Shown here: positions 36,300-43,967 of the stretch, in pieces | Position numbering within the stretch: the stretch's first letter is position 1 | How the letters are laid out: each line of letters opens with the position of its first letter | Assembly: GCF_000521865.1 (NCBI RefSeq) | Contig: NZ_JAME01000015.1 | Coordinates: forward strand, 41,113 to 105,112 | DNA from: Roseivivax isoporae LMG 25204 | GTDB taxonomy: Bacteria; Pseudomonadota; Alphaproteobacteria; Rhodobacterales; Rhodobacteraceae | Reading direction: 5' to 3' | Length of the DNA: 64,000 bases | Position numbers and translations under genes: made by a program | Notes under the pieces: model-generated | Told to the model about the DNA's origin: nothing | Seen by the model: the letters and a program-made list of their open reading frames with translations, nothing else | Database searches by the model: none

Positions 36300-36424
36300 G
36301 TTTTCCCGGTTTTGTGCCGGGCGGGCGCCAAAATAGCCCACATTTACTGGATTTTGACAGGTTTTCATCAACATCTGGCCCCAATCCTCCCGCAGAAAAT
36401 GTGGGACGGAATGAGGGTCGAGAT

Positions 36425-37708
36425 ATGGACGGGTCATCCTTTCCTGAATCAGAGCGGCGCGTGAAGTCCGGACCGCACGTCGAGAAGAAGCTGAACGCAG
36501 CGTTTGTCCGCAAGGCCGGTCCCGGTCGGCACGCCGATGGGGGCGGCCTATACTTGAAAGTTGATCCGTCTGGGGCCCGGCGATGGATACTCCGGACGGT
36601 CGTTCGCGGACGCCGCCGGGACTTCGGACTTGGGTCGGCAAATCTGGTGTCGCTCGCGGAAGCGCGCGAGAAAGCATTCGAGCTTCGCCGGATCGCTCGC
36701 AGCGGTGGCAATCCGAAAGTGCGGACGCGCGAGGATGAGGGCAAGGCAACGACATTTGAGGAGCTTGCCCGGCAAGTTCACGAAAGGAAGTTCAAGGACA
36801 ACGCCAACAACGGCAAGCATATCGCGCAGTGGCTTCGGACGCTCGAAACATACGCCTTCCCGACGCTGGGCAACCTGGCCGTCTCCGAGATACACCAAGA
36901 CGATATAGAAACGGTTCTTGACCCCATCTGGACATCCAAGCCGGAAACCGCCCGCCGGGTGCTGCAACGCATCTCGGCGGTATTCGACTTCGCCTGCGGC
37001 AGAGGGTATCGCGCAACAGGCAATCCGGCGTCGGGGATGCTCGGCTCTATGCGTCCTCAACGGCAGAAGCCAGAGCATTTCGCGGCGCTGGACTATCACG
37101 ACCTTCCCGACTTGATGGAGAAACTGAATGGGTCGAACGTGGTCGGCGCGCTCGCTCTTCGCTTCACAATCCTCACGGCACTGCGGTCTGGGTCGGTCCG
37201 TTTCGCGGAGTGGGAACATTTCGATGATACACTTACAGAATGGACGATCCCTGGCAGTTTGATGAAATCCGGCGAAGAGTTTGTGGTGCCGATAACGACA
37301 CACGCACGCGACATCCTGATGGTCGTGCGTGAGCACCGGACGAAGTCCAGTCCACTCGTATTCCCATCGCCGAGCAACCCGAGAAAAGCGATCTCGGAAA
37401 ATACGATGCGCAAGCTGCTCCAAAGCCACGTGCAGGGGGTCACAGTGCACGGAATGCGGGCGGCGTTTCGGACCTGGGCGCGGGAAGACGCTATGGCACC
37501 GGACGATGTGGCTGAGATGGTCCTGGCGCACGCAATCGGCTCCAAGACGGTTCAAGCATACAACCGAGCGAAGCTCGTTCACGAACGCAGAAAGCTTCTG
37601 GAAAAATGGGGAATGTGGGTAATGGGCGAAGCCTACAAATACAATGATTTAGCGGACTTGGATCGGGAAGCGGGTCGCCGCGCAATAAAGATGTATGCCG
37701 ACGAATAA
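36425..37708 (+). CDS. int: Phage-type tyrosine integrase (DUF4102/P4-like)
   Basis: A 427-residue integrase. The N-terminal arm-binding DUF4102-like region (residues 30-95, GRHADGGGLYLKVDPSGARR) is typical of tRNA-targeting integrases. A SAM-like core-binding domain comes next, and the catalytic domain carries the first Arg in TALRSGSVRFAEW, His-x-x-Arg in HGMRAAFRTWA, His in VLAHAIGSKTVQAYNR and Tyr in the same motif. All five residues are intact, so the enzyme may be active. Codon use is plainly less GC-rich than the neighbours, and it reads away from its tRNA-Ser target. Confidence 0.93.
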   Translation: MDGSSFPESERRVKSGPHVEKKLNAAFVRKAGPGRHADGGGLYLKVDPSGARRWILRTVVRGRRRDFGLGSANLVSLAEAREKAFELRRIARSGGNPKVRTREDEGKATTFEELARQVHERKFKDNANNGKHIAQWLRTLETYAFPTLGNLAVSEIHQDDIETVLDPIWTSKPETARRVLQRISAVFDFACGRGYRATGNPASGMLGSMRPQRQKPEHFAALDYHDLPDLMEKLNGSNVVGALALRFTILTALRSGSVRFAEWEHFDDTLTEWTIPGSLMKSGEEFVVPITTHARDILMVVREHRTKSSPLVFPSPSNPRKAISENTMRKLLQSHVQGVTVHGMRAAFRTWAREDAMAPDDVAEMVLAHAIGSKTVQAYNRAKLVHERRKLLEKWGMWVMGEAYKYNDLADLDREAGRRAIKMYADE

Positions 37709-37734
37709 GATGCGTCGGCATACACACTTCCAAT

Positions 37735-38919
37735 TTACCTTTCCGACTTAGTATCCTCGACGCCCTTCAAAATTACCGAATGCATCGCGCCAAGACCTTG
37801 CTCATTCAAATCCTCCAGCCGCTCTCTGGCTTCGATCGTTGATTTCATTTTGTTCACCAGGGCGTTGAAAGTAGAAATGTCCGAGGGCATTGGTATAAGC
37901 ATATCCCGGATATGCTGTGGCTCCAAATGTTGCTGAATAGCGCCATACTCGTTTCGCGCCATCTGATTTTGCGCAAACTCCGTCTGCAAGAAGCCAAAGA
38001 TGTAATACCTCAGATCCTCATCCGGAACCCTAACTCTAATAAGGTCATCGCTCACAATCGCTCCGTCATACTTCTTAGTAATGAATGAGACGCGCCCAAT
38101 AGAGCCAGACCTGGTGATTACGATTGGTGTCGCCATTGGAACAGTAACTGCACAACCGTCGTTGTCGGTGCCAATCGTCAACCCCGATAGTTTGAATGGC
38201 AACGCGCCGAGTTCTTGGGCGTTTTTCTGTTTCACAGCGTTGAGCAGGACAACCTTGCCAGACCCGGCGACCGATGCCTTGTTGAGCAAACAGAGGCAAT
38301 CGACGTTGCCGTGGAAAGCGGAGGAACCGCGGGGGCGATCCGGATTCCCGTTTCCAACGTGATGAACGAACACGACAGCGGAGTTGGTTGTCTGTGCAAT
38401 GGATGTTGCACATCCAACGACAGCGCCCATCGCGCTTGACGAGTTCTCATCGGCCTCGCCGATACACCGGTTCAGCGTGTCGAAGATCACGAGCGCCTGA
38501 TCGCATCCGTGTTCGGCCTGCTTCATCGACACGAACCGAGCGACCTTTTCTGGGGTCTCGGGGTTCAGAAGATTGGGCGCACCGTGGACGACGTAGAAGG
38601 GGGCGTGGGCGCAGGCAGGATCGCGCATATAGGGATGCGCCCGGCACAAGACCCCGTAGGCATCTTCTGCTGCGTAATAGATCACCACCGCGTTCCTGAC
38701 GGGGAGCCCACCGAAGTTGCGCCCTTGAGCAGCGTGAGCTGCTATTGCGGCGGTGATCGTCGATTTGCCGAGGCCCGGCGCACCGGCGATCATCCCGACT
38801 TCACCCGGCTTGAAGAGGTTCTTTACAACGAACGGGGCGTTGATCATTGGCCGAAACTCACCGGCTTTGGTAATGGTAGGTGCGGAGTTATATTGATGGT
38901 GGAGGGGCGTGGTAGTCAT
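37735..38919 (-). CDS. Chimeric protein: RepA-like AAA ATPase fused to HsdS-like specificity half-domain
   Basis: A 394-residue protein. Residues 25-258 match RepA/RecA-like hexameric ATPases of plasmids and phages: Walker A AGAPGLGKST (45-54), YYAAEDAYGV, Walker B ALVIFDTLN (142-150), FVHHVGNGNPDRPRGSSAF, and a closing LTIGTDNDGCAVTV. From about 262 the sequence changes to PIVITRSGSIGRVSFITKKY, then DDLIRVRVPDEDLRYYIFGF, YGAIQQHLEPQHIRDMLIPM and a coiled helix KMKSTIEARERLEDLNEQG. That is the layout of the second half of a type I restriction S-subunit target-recognition domain with its conserved spacer helix. The frame is continuous. Whether it is a working fusion or a deletion join is unclear. 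Confidence 0.75.
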   Translation of the reverse strand: MTTTPLHHQYNSAPTITKAGEFRPMINAPFVVKNLFKPGEVGMIAGAPGLGKSTITAAIAAHAAQGRNFGGLPVRNAVVIYYAAEDAYGVLCRAHPYMRDPACAHAPFYVVHGAPNLLNPETPEKVARFVSMKQAEHGCDQALVIFDTLNRCIGEADENSSSAMGAVVGCATSIAQTTNSAVVFVHHVGNGNPDRPRGSSAFHGNVDCLCLLNKASVAGSGKVVLLNAVKQKNAQELGALPFKLSGLTIGTDNDGCAVTVPMATPIVITRSGSIGRVSFITKKYDGAIVSDDLIRVRVPDEDLRYYIFGFLQTEFAQNQMARNEYGAIQQHLEPQHIRDMLIPMPSDISTFNALVNKMKSTIEARERLEDLNEQGLGAMHSVILKGVEDTKSER

Positions 38920-39024
38920 AGCGTGTCCTTCGGTTGTGGTAAGTCAGGATCGGCACCGCGCCTCTCCCTTCTTCACAGGACATTGTTCCGAAGCTGACCG
39001 GACAAAAACAAAATCAACAGAAAA

Positions 39025-39086
39025 GTTTCGGACGGACGGACACCCCCACCGCCCCTTAAGGGGCGGGGTGTCCGTCCGTCCGAAAC
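39025..39086. repeat. Long interrupted palindrome with GGAC iterations (candidate origin)
   Basis: GTTTCGGACGGACGGACACC (39025 on) is mirrored by GGTGTCCGTCCGTCCGAAAC (ends 39086), with near-complementary CCCCCACCGCCCC/GGGGCGGGG in the middle around TTAA. It lies upstream of the RepA-like gene inside the element, where a replication origin or initiator binding site could be. A strong transcription hairpin is the alternative. Confidence 0.6.
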
Positions 39087-39214
39087 GTCCGTCTTGTTGC
39101 TTGAACTTGACCGACCGAGGGCACGGAAGAAATGTGGGGCAAAATGTTGGCTGAATATTGAAGTAAGAAGAAAAGTTTGTCTATTTATAGGCTCTTAGGC
39201 CAGAAGTTGTTTAG

Positions 39215-39229
39215 CCCTTCGTCTCCGCC
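39215..39229. repeat. attR: right copy of 15-bp direct repeat
   Basis: CCCTTCGTCTCCGCC, identical to the tRNA-Ser end. It continues into TATAACGGC, which is the start of an MFS gene remnant in which the repeat itself would read Pro-Phe-Val-Ser-Ala in frame. Confidence 0.82.
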
Positions 39230-39367
39230 TATAACGGCGCAATCGCGGCCGGAGCCCTGATTGGGGGCGTGATCGTCGATCATTCCGGACCCTGGTCGGT
39301 CATGCCGATCTCGGCGCTCATTGGCATTCCCGCTCTGCTGATCGCACTGAAACACGCCCCGGAATGA
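39230..39367 (+). pseudogene. 3' remnant of an MFS transporter gene
   Basis: Reading from 39230, 45 codons and a TGA give YNGAIAAGALIGGVIVDHSG, then PWSVMPISALIGIPALLIAL and KHAPE. This is the last two transmembrane helices of a DHA-type major facilitator; SAYNxGIAxGAxxGG is typical of the eleventh helix. A stop codon (39212-39214) lies just left of the repeat, so no start is available. The rest of the gene is missing from the window, so it was cut by integration or deletion at the att site. Confidence 0.72.
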
Positions 39368-39428
39368 GCCGGCAGGGGTGCGCGTCGATCGTCTTCGGGC
39401 GGTCGTCGCGGCGCCGGGAAACGCTCGC

Positions 39429-39797
39429 TCATGCCGTCTCGCAGAACCTGATCCGGTTGCCGAAGGGATCGACGACCTCGACCTGAAGGCCCCACGGCAG
39501 GCGTTCGAGCGCGGGGCGGTTGGCGGCGTAGGGGCGGGCGAGGATTTCCCGGTGGAATGCCCGGATGCCCGTCATTCTGATGAATGCGGTACTGCCGGGC
39601 GTGGCGTCCCCGTGATGTTCGGTGAGGTGGAGCGCGAGACCTGTGCGCGCGAGGCCCATGTAGAGCGGCGCGTCCGGCGAGAACCGGTGCTCGAAGGTGA
39701 CCTCGAAGCGCAGCCAGTCGATGTAGAAGGCGCGCGCCTTCGCCTCGTCGAAGATGCGGAAGACCGGTGCCGTTTCGAGGAAAGAGGCCTCCGTCAT
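39429..39797 (-). CDS. Glyoxalase/bleomycin-resistance fold (VOC) protein
   Basis: A 122-residue single VOC domain: PVFRIFDEAKARAFYIDWLR at the start and GLQVEVVDPFGNRIRF at the end are standard for the glyoxalase superfamily protein group. Candidate metal ligands are a His in LALHLTEHHGD and a Glu in LQVEVVDP. The substrate is unknown; members bind antibiotics or modify small molecules. It is divergent from the MarR gene with 254 bases between starts. Confidence 0.85.
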   Translation of the reverse strand: MTEASFLETAPVFRIFDEAKARAFYIDWLRFEVTFEHRFSPDAPLYMGLARTGLALHLTEHHGDATPGSTAFIRMTGIRAFHREILARPYAANRPALERLPWGLQVEVVDPFGNRIRFCETA

Positions 39798-40051
39798 GCG
39801 TCGTGTCCCGTGCTCTGGTCCCGCCGGAGGATGTCGGGACCTGCGTCGTACCCGTCAAGCGACCAGCGCTCGTCACGGGAGCTCGCGGTCGACCGGGCGG
39901 GCCGACAGGTCCGGGGCCGCCGCCAAGGTCTCGGCGATGGCGCCGGGGCGGGCGTCGTGCTAGGGCGGCATCCGCACCCGAGGCCCCCGCGACGCGCGTC
40001 GCCGTCCGCGCGCGGCCGTGCGTGCGGGTGCGACGGGGACGGGGGCGCAGA

Positions 40052-40525
40052 GTGACCGAGGCCGACTTTCACGACGATCCCTTCGCCGGAGACGACGATC
40101 CCGAGCTCGGCTACAACCGGGTGTGGTTCAACCTTCTGCGGGTTCAACGGAGCCTCGGCCCGAGGATCGCGCGGGTGTTGCGGGCGGAGGGCCTTGAGGA
40201 CCCGGTGTGGTACGAGATCCTGCTCGAGGTCGAGCGTGCCGGGCCCCAGGGGATCGCCATGCAGGACCTCGAGGAGCGGCTCTTCACGCCGCAATACGCG
40301 CTGTCGCGGCATGTGAAGCGTCTGGCCGAGAAGGGCTGGATCGAGCGGACGCCGCGGGCGGGCCGCGGGCGCGGCCTGCTCCTGCGGCTGACGGCGGACG
40401 GGCAGGGGGTAGAGGCGCGGATCTGGCCCACATACGAGGCGGCGATCCGCGAGAGCCTCGGCCGGAGGCTCGGCACCGACGAGGCCTACGCCATGGCCCG
40501 CTTCCTGATCCGGCTCTATCCCTGA
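40052..40525 (+). CDS. MarR family transcriptional regulator
   Basis: A 157-residue winged-helix protein: helical N-terminus with YNRVWFNLLRVQRSLGPRIA, recognition region MQDLEERLFTPQYALSRHVK and the wing KGWIERTPRAGRGRGLLLRL. A GTG at 40052 is the likely start; the upstream in-frame arginine-rich stretch looks non-coding. It lies next to a convergent TonB-receptor gene, so it might control the iron locus or the divergent glyoxalase gene; both are inference. Confidence 0.85.
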   Translation: MTEADFHDDPFAGDDDPELGYNRVWFNLLRVQRSLGPRIARVLRAEGLEDPVWYEILLEVERAGPQGIAMQDLEERLFTPQYALSRHVKRLAEKGWIERTPRAGRGRGLLLRLTADGQGVEARIWPTYEAAIRESLGRRLGTDEAYAMARFLIRLYP

Positions 40526-40544
40526 CCGCGCCATGCCTGGCCGG

Positions 40545-42488
40545 TCAGAACCGCGCGACGGCGGTCAGCGAGATCGTCCGCCCGGGTTCGCCGAGCGTGG
40601 TCAGGCTCGGAAACTCGCCGCCATAGGTCGCGCGATCGGCATAGTCCGCGTCGAAGAGGTTGCTGACCTCCGCGCGCAGCGTCAGGTTGCCGAACCGTGG
40701 CGGCGCGTATTCCGCGAACACGTTCACCACGCCGTAGCCGTCGAGATCCGTCGTCGGTTCGGCCGGGTCGTCGTCGGGAATGTCGTAGTCGAGCGCCGCG
40801 TCGATGCCTCCGCCCACGCGCAGGCCCCCGAGCCCCGTGTCCTGCTCCACCTCGAAGGCGAGGACGGTGCCGAGGGGCGCGCCGAAATCCTGGGTCTCGA
40901 AGCCGGTCGTGCGGTCGCCGTCGATGGTCACGTCGCTTTTCGACAGGGTGGCGCGCAAGAAGCCCGAGGCCCAGCCATAGGTGGCGCCGATGTTGAAGCC
41001 GCGGCTCTCGAAGTCGAAATTGTCGCCGGAATCGCGGGCATCGTCGATCCGCGTGGCGAAGAGTTCGCCGCCGAGCGTCAGGCCGCCGAGCCGGTAGTCG
41101 AAGCCGAGCGTGGCATTGCGGGCGCGGCTCGGATCGAGGTCGTCGTAGTCGAACGCGAAGCGGTCATAGAGGAAATTGTCCTCGATATCGATGCCGCCGA
41201 AGACCGACGAGATGCCGCCGCGCAGGGTGAAGGTATCGGTCAGCGCGTAGCTTGCCGACAGGTTGCCCGAGGCGCCGGAATGGGACACGTCCTGCCCCGA
41301 GACGCCCTCGAACTCCTGCCAGTCGTAGCGGGCGCCGAAGGACAGCTTGAGCCGTTCGGTGGGCGACAGGCGGGCCTGCACGAAGATGCCGGTGTTGCGG
41401 CTTTCCTCGGTGAAGTAGTCAGAGAAGAGCGGGCTGTCGTATTCGCCGAAACGGTTCTGGAAATCGATCCCCGCGACGACGGTGTCGTCCCCGCCGAGAT
41501 TGAAGGTGTTCTGGAACGTCGCGGACTTGGTCCAGGACAGGCCGTTGCTGTCGAAGGGCTCGGAGACGACGATGTCGCTTTCGGAGTAGCCGAGCTTCAC
41601 CAGCGGGTCCCACAGACCCGTGGCCTGCGTGGTCTCGTAGCTCAGCGCGTAGCTCGTGCGGGTCGTGTCGTAGACGCGCAGCTCGTCGGTCGGCCCGACC
41701 GGCCCGCCGAAATTCGCGCGATACTGGCGCAGCGCGTCGTCCCGGAGCCTGAGGCCCGAGAATTCGACCCGGTGGCCGGCGTCCGTTTCGTAGGCGACCT
41801 TGCCGAGGAGGGAATCGAGATCGGCCGCGGTGCCGCCGATCACGTCGCCGTCGCCCGTCTCGTAATCCTCGCCGGTGGCGCGCTTGGCGTAACCGAGCCA
41901 GGAAAAGCCGCCGGTCCGCCCCGCCGCGGTCAGCGCGCGCTGGAACGTCTCGCCGTTGTCGCCGTAGCTCAGCCGGACGTTGCCGCCGAAGCGGTCGCCG
42001 TCGGCAAGCAGGTCCTCGGCATCGAGCGTCTCGAACACCACCGATCCTGCAAGCGCGTAGGGGCCTGCATCGGCCGGGGACACCGTGGCATCGGCGCGCA
42101 CCTCCTTGAGCAGCCCGGGGTCGATGGCGTTGGCAGACACGTGGTGGAAGGCGCGGTTGTTCTGCGCGGCGCCATCGATGGTCACCCCGAGGTTCAGCAT
42201 GTCGACGCCGTTGACGAAGATCTTCTGCGCCAGCGGGATGCCCCCGCCCACCGACACCGACGCGATGCCGGCGAAGACGTCCTTGAGGTCGCCGGTCCGG
42301 GCGCGCTCCAGTTCGAAATCCGAGACATACATCGACGTCGCGCGGTCGGCGGCTCCGAAGAAATCGTCGCGGGATTCGACGATGATCGGGTCGAGTTCGT
42401 AGACGAGGTCCTGGGCCTGGGCGGAGCCTGCGGCGACAAGCGCGGCCAGGCTGACGGACGAGAGGCGGAGGGCACGGTTGTGCGGCAT
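40545..42488 (-). CDS. TonB-dependent receptor for siderophore or heme
   Basis: A 647-residue outer-membrane receptor. Signal peptide LAALVAAGSAQAQ; TonB-box-like YELDPIIVES; plug domain with KIFVNGVDMLNLGVTIDGA; and a 22-strand barrel ending in ISLTAVARF with a terminal Phe. Length is short for heme receptors but in range. Its neighbours, a FatBCD-type ABC importer and DUF2218, point to ferric-siderophore or heme uptake. It is convergent with the MarR gene (19 bases). Confidence 0.9.
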   Translation of the reverse strand: MPHNRALRLSSVSLAALVAAGSAQAQDLVYELDPIIVESRDDFFGAADRATSMYVSDFELERARTGDLKDVFAGIASVSVGGGIPLAQKIFVNGVDMLNLGVTIDGAAQNNRAFHHVSANAIDPGLLKEVRADATVSPADAGPYALAGSVVFETLDAEDLLADGDRFGGNVRLSYGDNGETFQRALTAAGRTGGFSWLGYAKRATGEDYETGDGDVIGGTAADLDSLLGKVAYETDAGHRVEFSGLRLRDDALRQYRANFGGPVGPTDELRVYDTTRTSYALSYETTQATGLWDPLVKLGYSESDIVVSEPFDSNGLSWTKSATFQNTFNLGGDDTVVAGIDFQNRFGEYDSPLFSDYFTEESRNTGIFVQARLSPTERLKLSFGARYDWQEFEGVSGQDVSHSGASGNLSASYALTDTFTLRGGISSVFGGIDIEDNFLYDRFAFDYDDLDPSRARNATLGFDYRLGGLTLGGELFATRIDDARDSGDNFDFESRGFNIGATYGWASGFLRATLSKSDVTIDGDRTTGFETQDFGAPLGTVLAFEVEQDTGLGGLRVGGGIDAALDYDIPDDDPAEPTTDLDGYGVVNVFAEYAPPRFGNLTLRAEVSNLFDADYADRATYGGEFPSLTTLGEPGRTISLTAVARF

Positions 42489-42574
42489 GGACGATCCCTG
42501 TCGGCTTGAGGTCTGGCTGGGGATCGCCCTGGCTGCTGGGCCCTGCTTCTAGGCGGATGCCGTTTATCATGCAA

Positions 42575-42592
42575 GCGCATCTAATGATGCGC
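42575..42592. promoter_or_regulatory. Palindrome upstream of TonB receptor (candidate iron operator)
   Basis: GCGCATCTAATGATGCGC: perfect 7-base arms around TAAT, located 87 bases from the receptor start on the minus strand. It could be an operator, or a terminator for the upstream DUF2218 gene; there is no T-run. Confidence 0.4.
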
Positions 42593-42601
42593 GGCCCGCC
42601 G

Positions 42602-42883
42602 TCACGACCAGTGGAGCGGCTGCGGGTCCTCGCGGAAGGCGAAGCGCAGGAGGTGGCTCTCGACCGTCTGCCGGACCTGCGCCAGGCCCTCGGCCGCGTC
42701 GCTGTCGATGCGGATGTCGAGACCGGTATCGTCGGCCCGGAGCGTCGCCGTTCCCATGTCGAAGGTGCAGGTCCCGCTGCGGCCCTGCTGCGCCGTCGGG
42801 ATCCTGTGCGCGAAATGCCTCGTCAACTGGACGAGATATCGGTCTGCGGCCTCGGTGGCGAAGCGGGCGGTGGACTGTGGCAT
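42602..42883 (-). CDS. DUF2218 domain protein
   Basis: A 93-residue protein beginning PQSTARFATEAADRYLVQLT and ending LLRFAFREDPQPLHW, the DUF2218 pattern. DUF2218 genes are usually next to iron or siderophore transport genes; their role is unknown. The start at 42883 is taken from where conservation begins. It lies between the receptor and the divergent importer operon. Confidence 0.82.
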   Translation of the reverse strand: MPQSTARFATEAADRYLVQLTRHFAHRIPTAQQGRSGTCTFDMGTATLRADDTGLDIRIDSDAAEGLAQVRQTVESHLLRFAFREDPQPLHWS

Positions 42884-42932
42884 GGCGGTCTCCCGAGGCA
42901 TCGGAGCCCGACGGAAAAGGCCGCCGGACGCA

Positions 42933-42971
42933 TATCCGAGTGTTTTTATCGGATACTTGACCCGCGTCAAG
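42933..42971. promoter_or_regulatory. Two adjacent inverted repeats in divergent iron-gene control region
   Basis: TATCCGA/TCGGATA (42933-42939 and 42949-42955, 9-base spacer) is followed directly by CTTGAC/GTCAAG (42956-42961 and 42966-42971, 4-base spacer). They sit between the DUF2218 gene and the importer operon, where an iron-responsive repressor would bind. I could not match them to a known Fur, Irr or RirA consensus. Confidence 0.45.
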
Positions 42972-43067
42972 CCGGGGTGGCGCACCCGCCACTGGACCTC
43001 GCCATGCTGATATCTTATCGGAATGGTCAGGAATAGACCTGCCGCCCCGAAAAGGAGAGATCGCCCC

Positions 43068-43967
43068 ATGCGTCACCTGCTTCCCGCCCTTGTCGCGGCG
43101 ATCCTCGCGGCAGCGCCGCTCCGCGCCGATACCGTGGAGATCGAAACCGCCCTGGGCCGCGTCGACGTGCCGGCGGCGCCGGCCACGACCGTGGTCTACG
43201 ACATGGCGGCGCTCGACACGCTCGACGCGCTGGGCGTCGCGGGACTGCACACGATCGGCACCGTCTACCTCGAGCGGCTTGCGCCCTATGCGGGGGATGC
43301 CGGAACACTCTTCGAACCCGACATCGAGGCGCTCTATGCGATGCAGCCGGACCTCGTGGTCGTCGGGGGCCGGTCGTCCGAACAGCGGGATGCGGTGGCG
43401 GAGATCGCCCCGGCCATCGACATGACGATCTGGGGCGACGACGTCCTGGGGCAGGCCAGGGCGCGGATCGCGGCCTACGGCGCGCTCTATGACAGGTCCG
43501 ACGCCGCGCGTGCGCTCGTGGCCGAGATCGATGCGGCAGTGGACCGCGCCCGCGCCGCGGCCGAGGCGCGCGGCGACGCGCTGATCCTGCTCACGAACGG
43601 ACCGAAGGTTTCGGCCTACGGTGCCGCGTCCCGGTTCGGCTGGATCCACGCGGCGACCGGCCTGCCCGAGGCGGCGGACGGCATCGACGGCGCGACCCAT
43701 GGCGAGGCCGTGTCGTTCGAGTTCGTGCGTGACGCCGATCCCGACTGGCTCCTCGTCATCGACCGCGGTGCGGCCATCGGCGCGGAAGGGCAGAGCGCGC
43801 GCGCCACGCTCGACAACCCGCTCGTGCGCGAGACGAAAGCGTGGCGCGAGGGGCAGGTGATCTATCTCGACGCCGCCGAGACCTACATCGCGAGCGGCGG
43901 CGCGCGCGCCACGCTGAACACGCTCGAGACCGTGACCCGCGCCCTCGAGGACGCGGGGCGGCCTTGA
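43068..43967 (+). CDS. Siderophore ABC transporter substrate-binding protein
   Basis: A 299-residue periplasmic protein: signal peptide (LVAAILAAAPLRAD), then the FatB/VctP-type binding fold with IETALGRVDVPAAPATTVVY, MQPDLVVVGGRSSEQRDAV, DMTIWGDD and SFEFVRDADPDWLLVIDRG. It belongs to class III binding proteins for ferric siderophores. AAAAGGAGAGA precedes the start. It overlaps the first permease gene by 4 bases (TTGA). Confidence 0.9.
   Translation: MRHLLPALVAAILAAAPLRADTVEIETALGRVDVPAAPATTVVYDMAALDTLDALGVAGLHTIGTVYLERLAPYAGDAGTLFEPDIEALYAMQPDLVVVGGRSSEQRDAVAEIAPAIDMTIWGDDVLGQARARIAAYGALYDRSDAARALVAEIDAAVDRARAAAEARGDALILLTNGPKVSAYGAASRFGWIHAATGLPEAADGIDGATHGEAVSFEFVRDADPDWLLVIDRGAAIGAEGQSARATLDNPLVRETKAWREGQVIYLDAAETYIASGGARATLNTLETVTRALEDAGRP

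Larger units (their letters stand above)
36284..39229. mobile_element. Minimal tRNA-Ser integrative element (int plus chimeric RepA-like ATPase)
   Basis: About 2.9 kb bounded by 15-bp direct repeats of the tRNA-Ser 3' end. Contents: a tyrosine integrase (+), a RepA-like ATPase fused to an HsdS-like domain (-), and a non-coding right segment of about 300 bases with a long interrupted palindrome at 39025-39086. GC content falls to roughly the mid-50s percent against nearly 70 outside. No capsid, transfer or partition genes are present, so it is either a degraded relic or a satellite that depends on another replicon. Confidence 0.8.
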
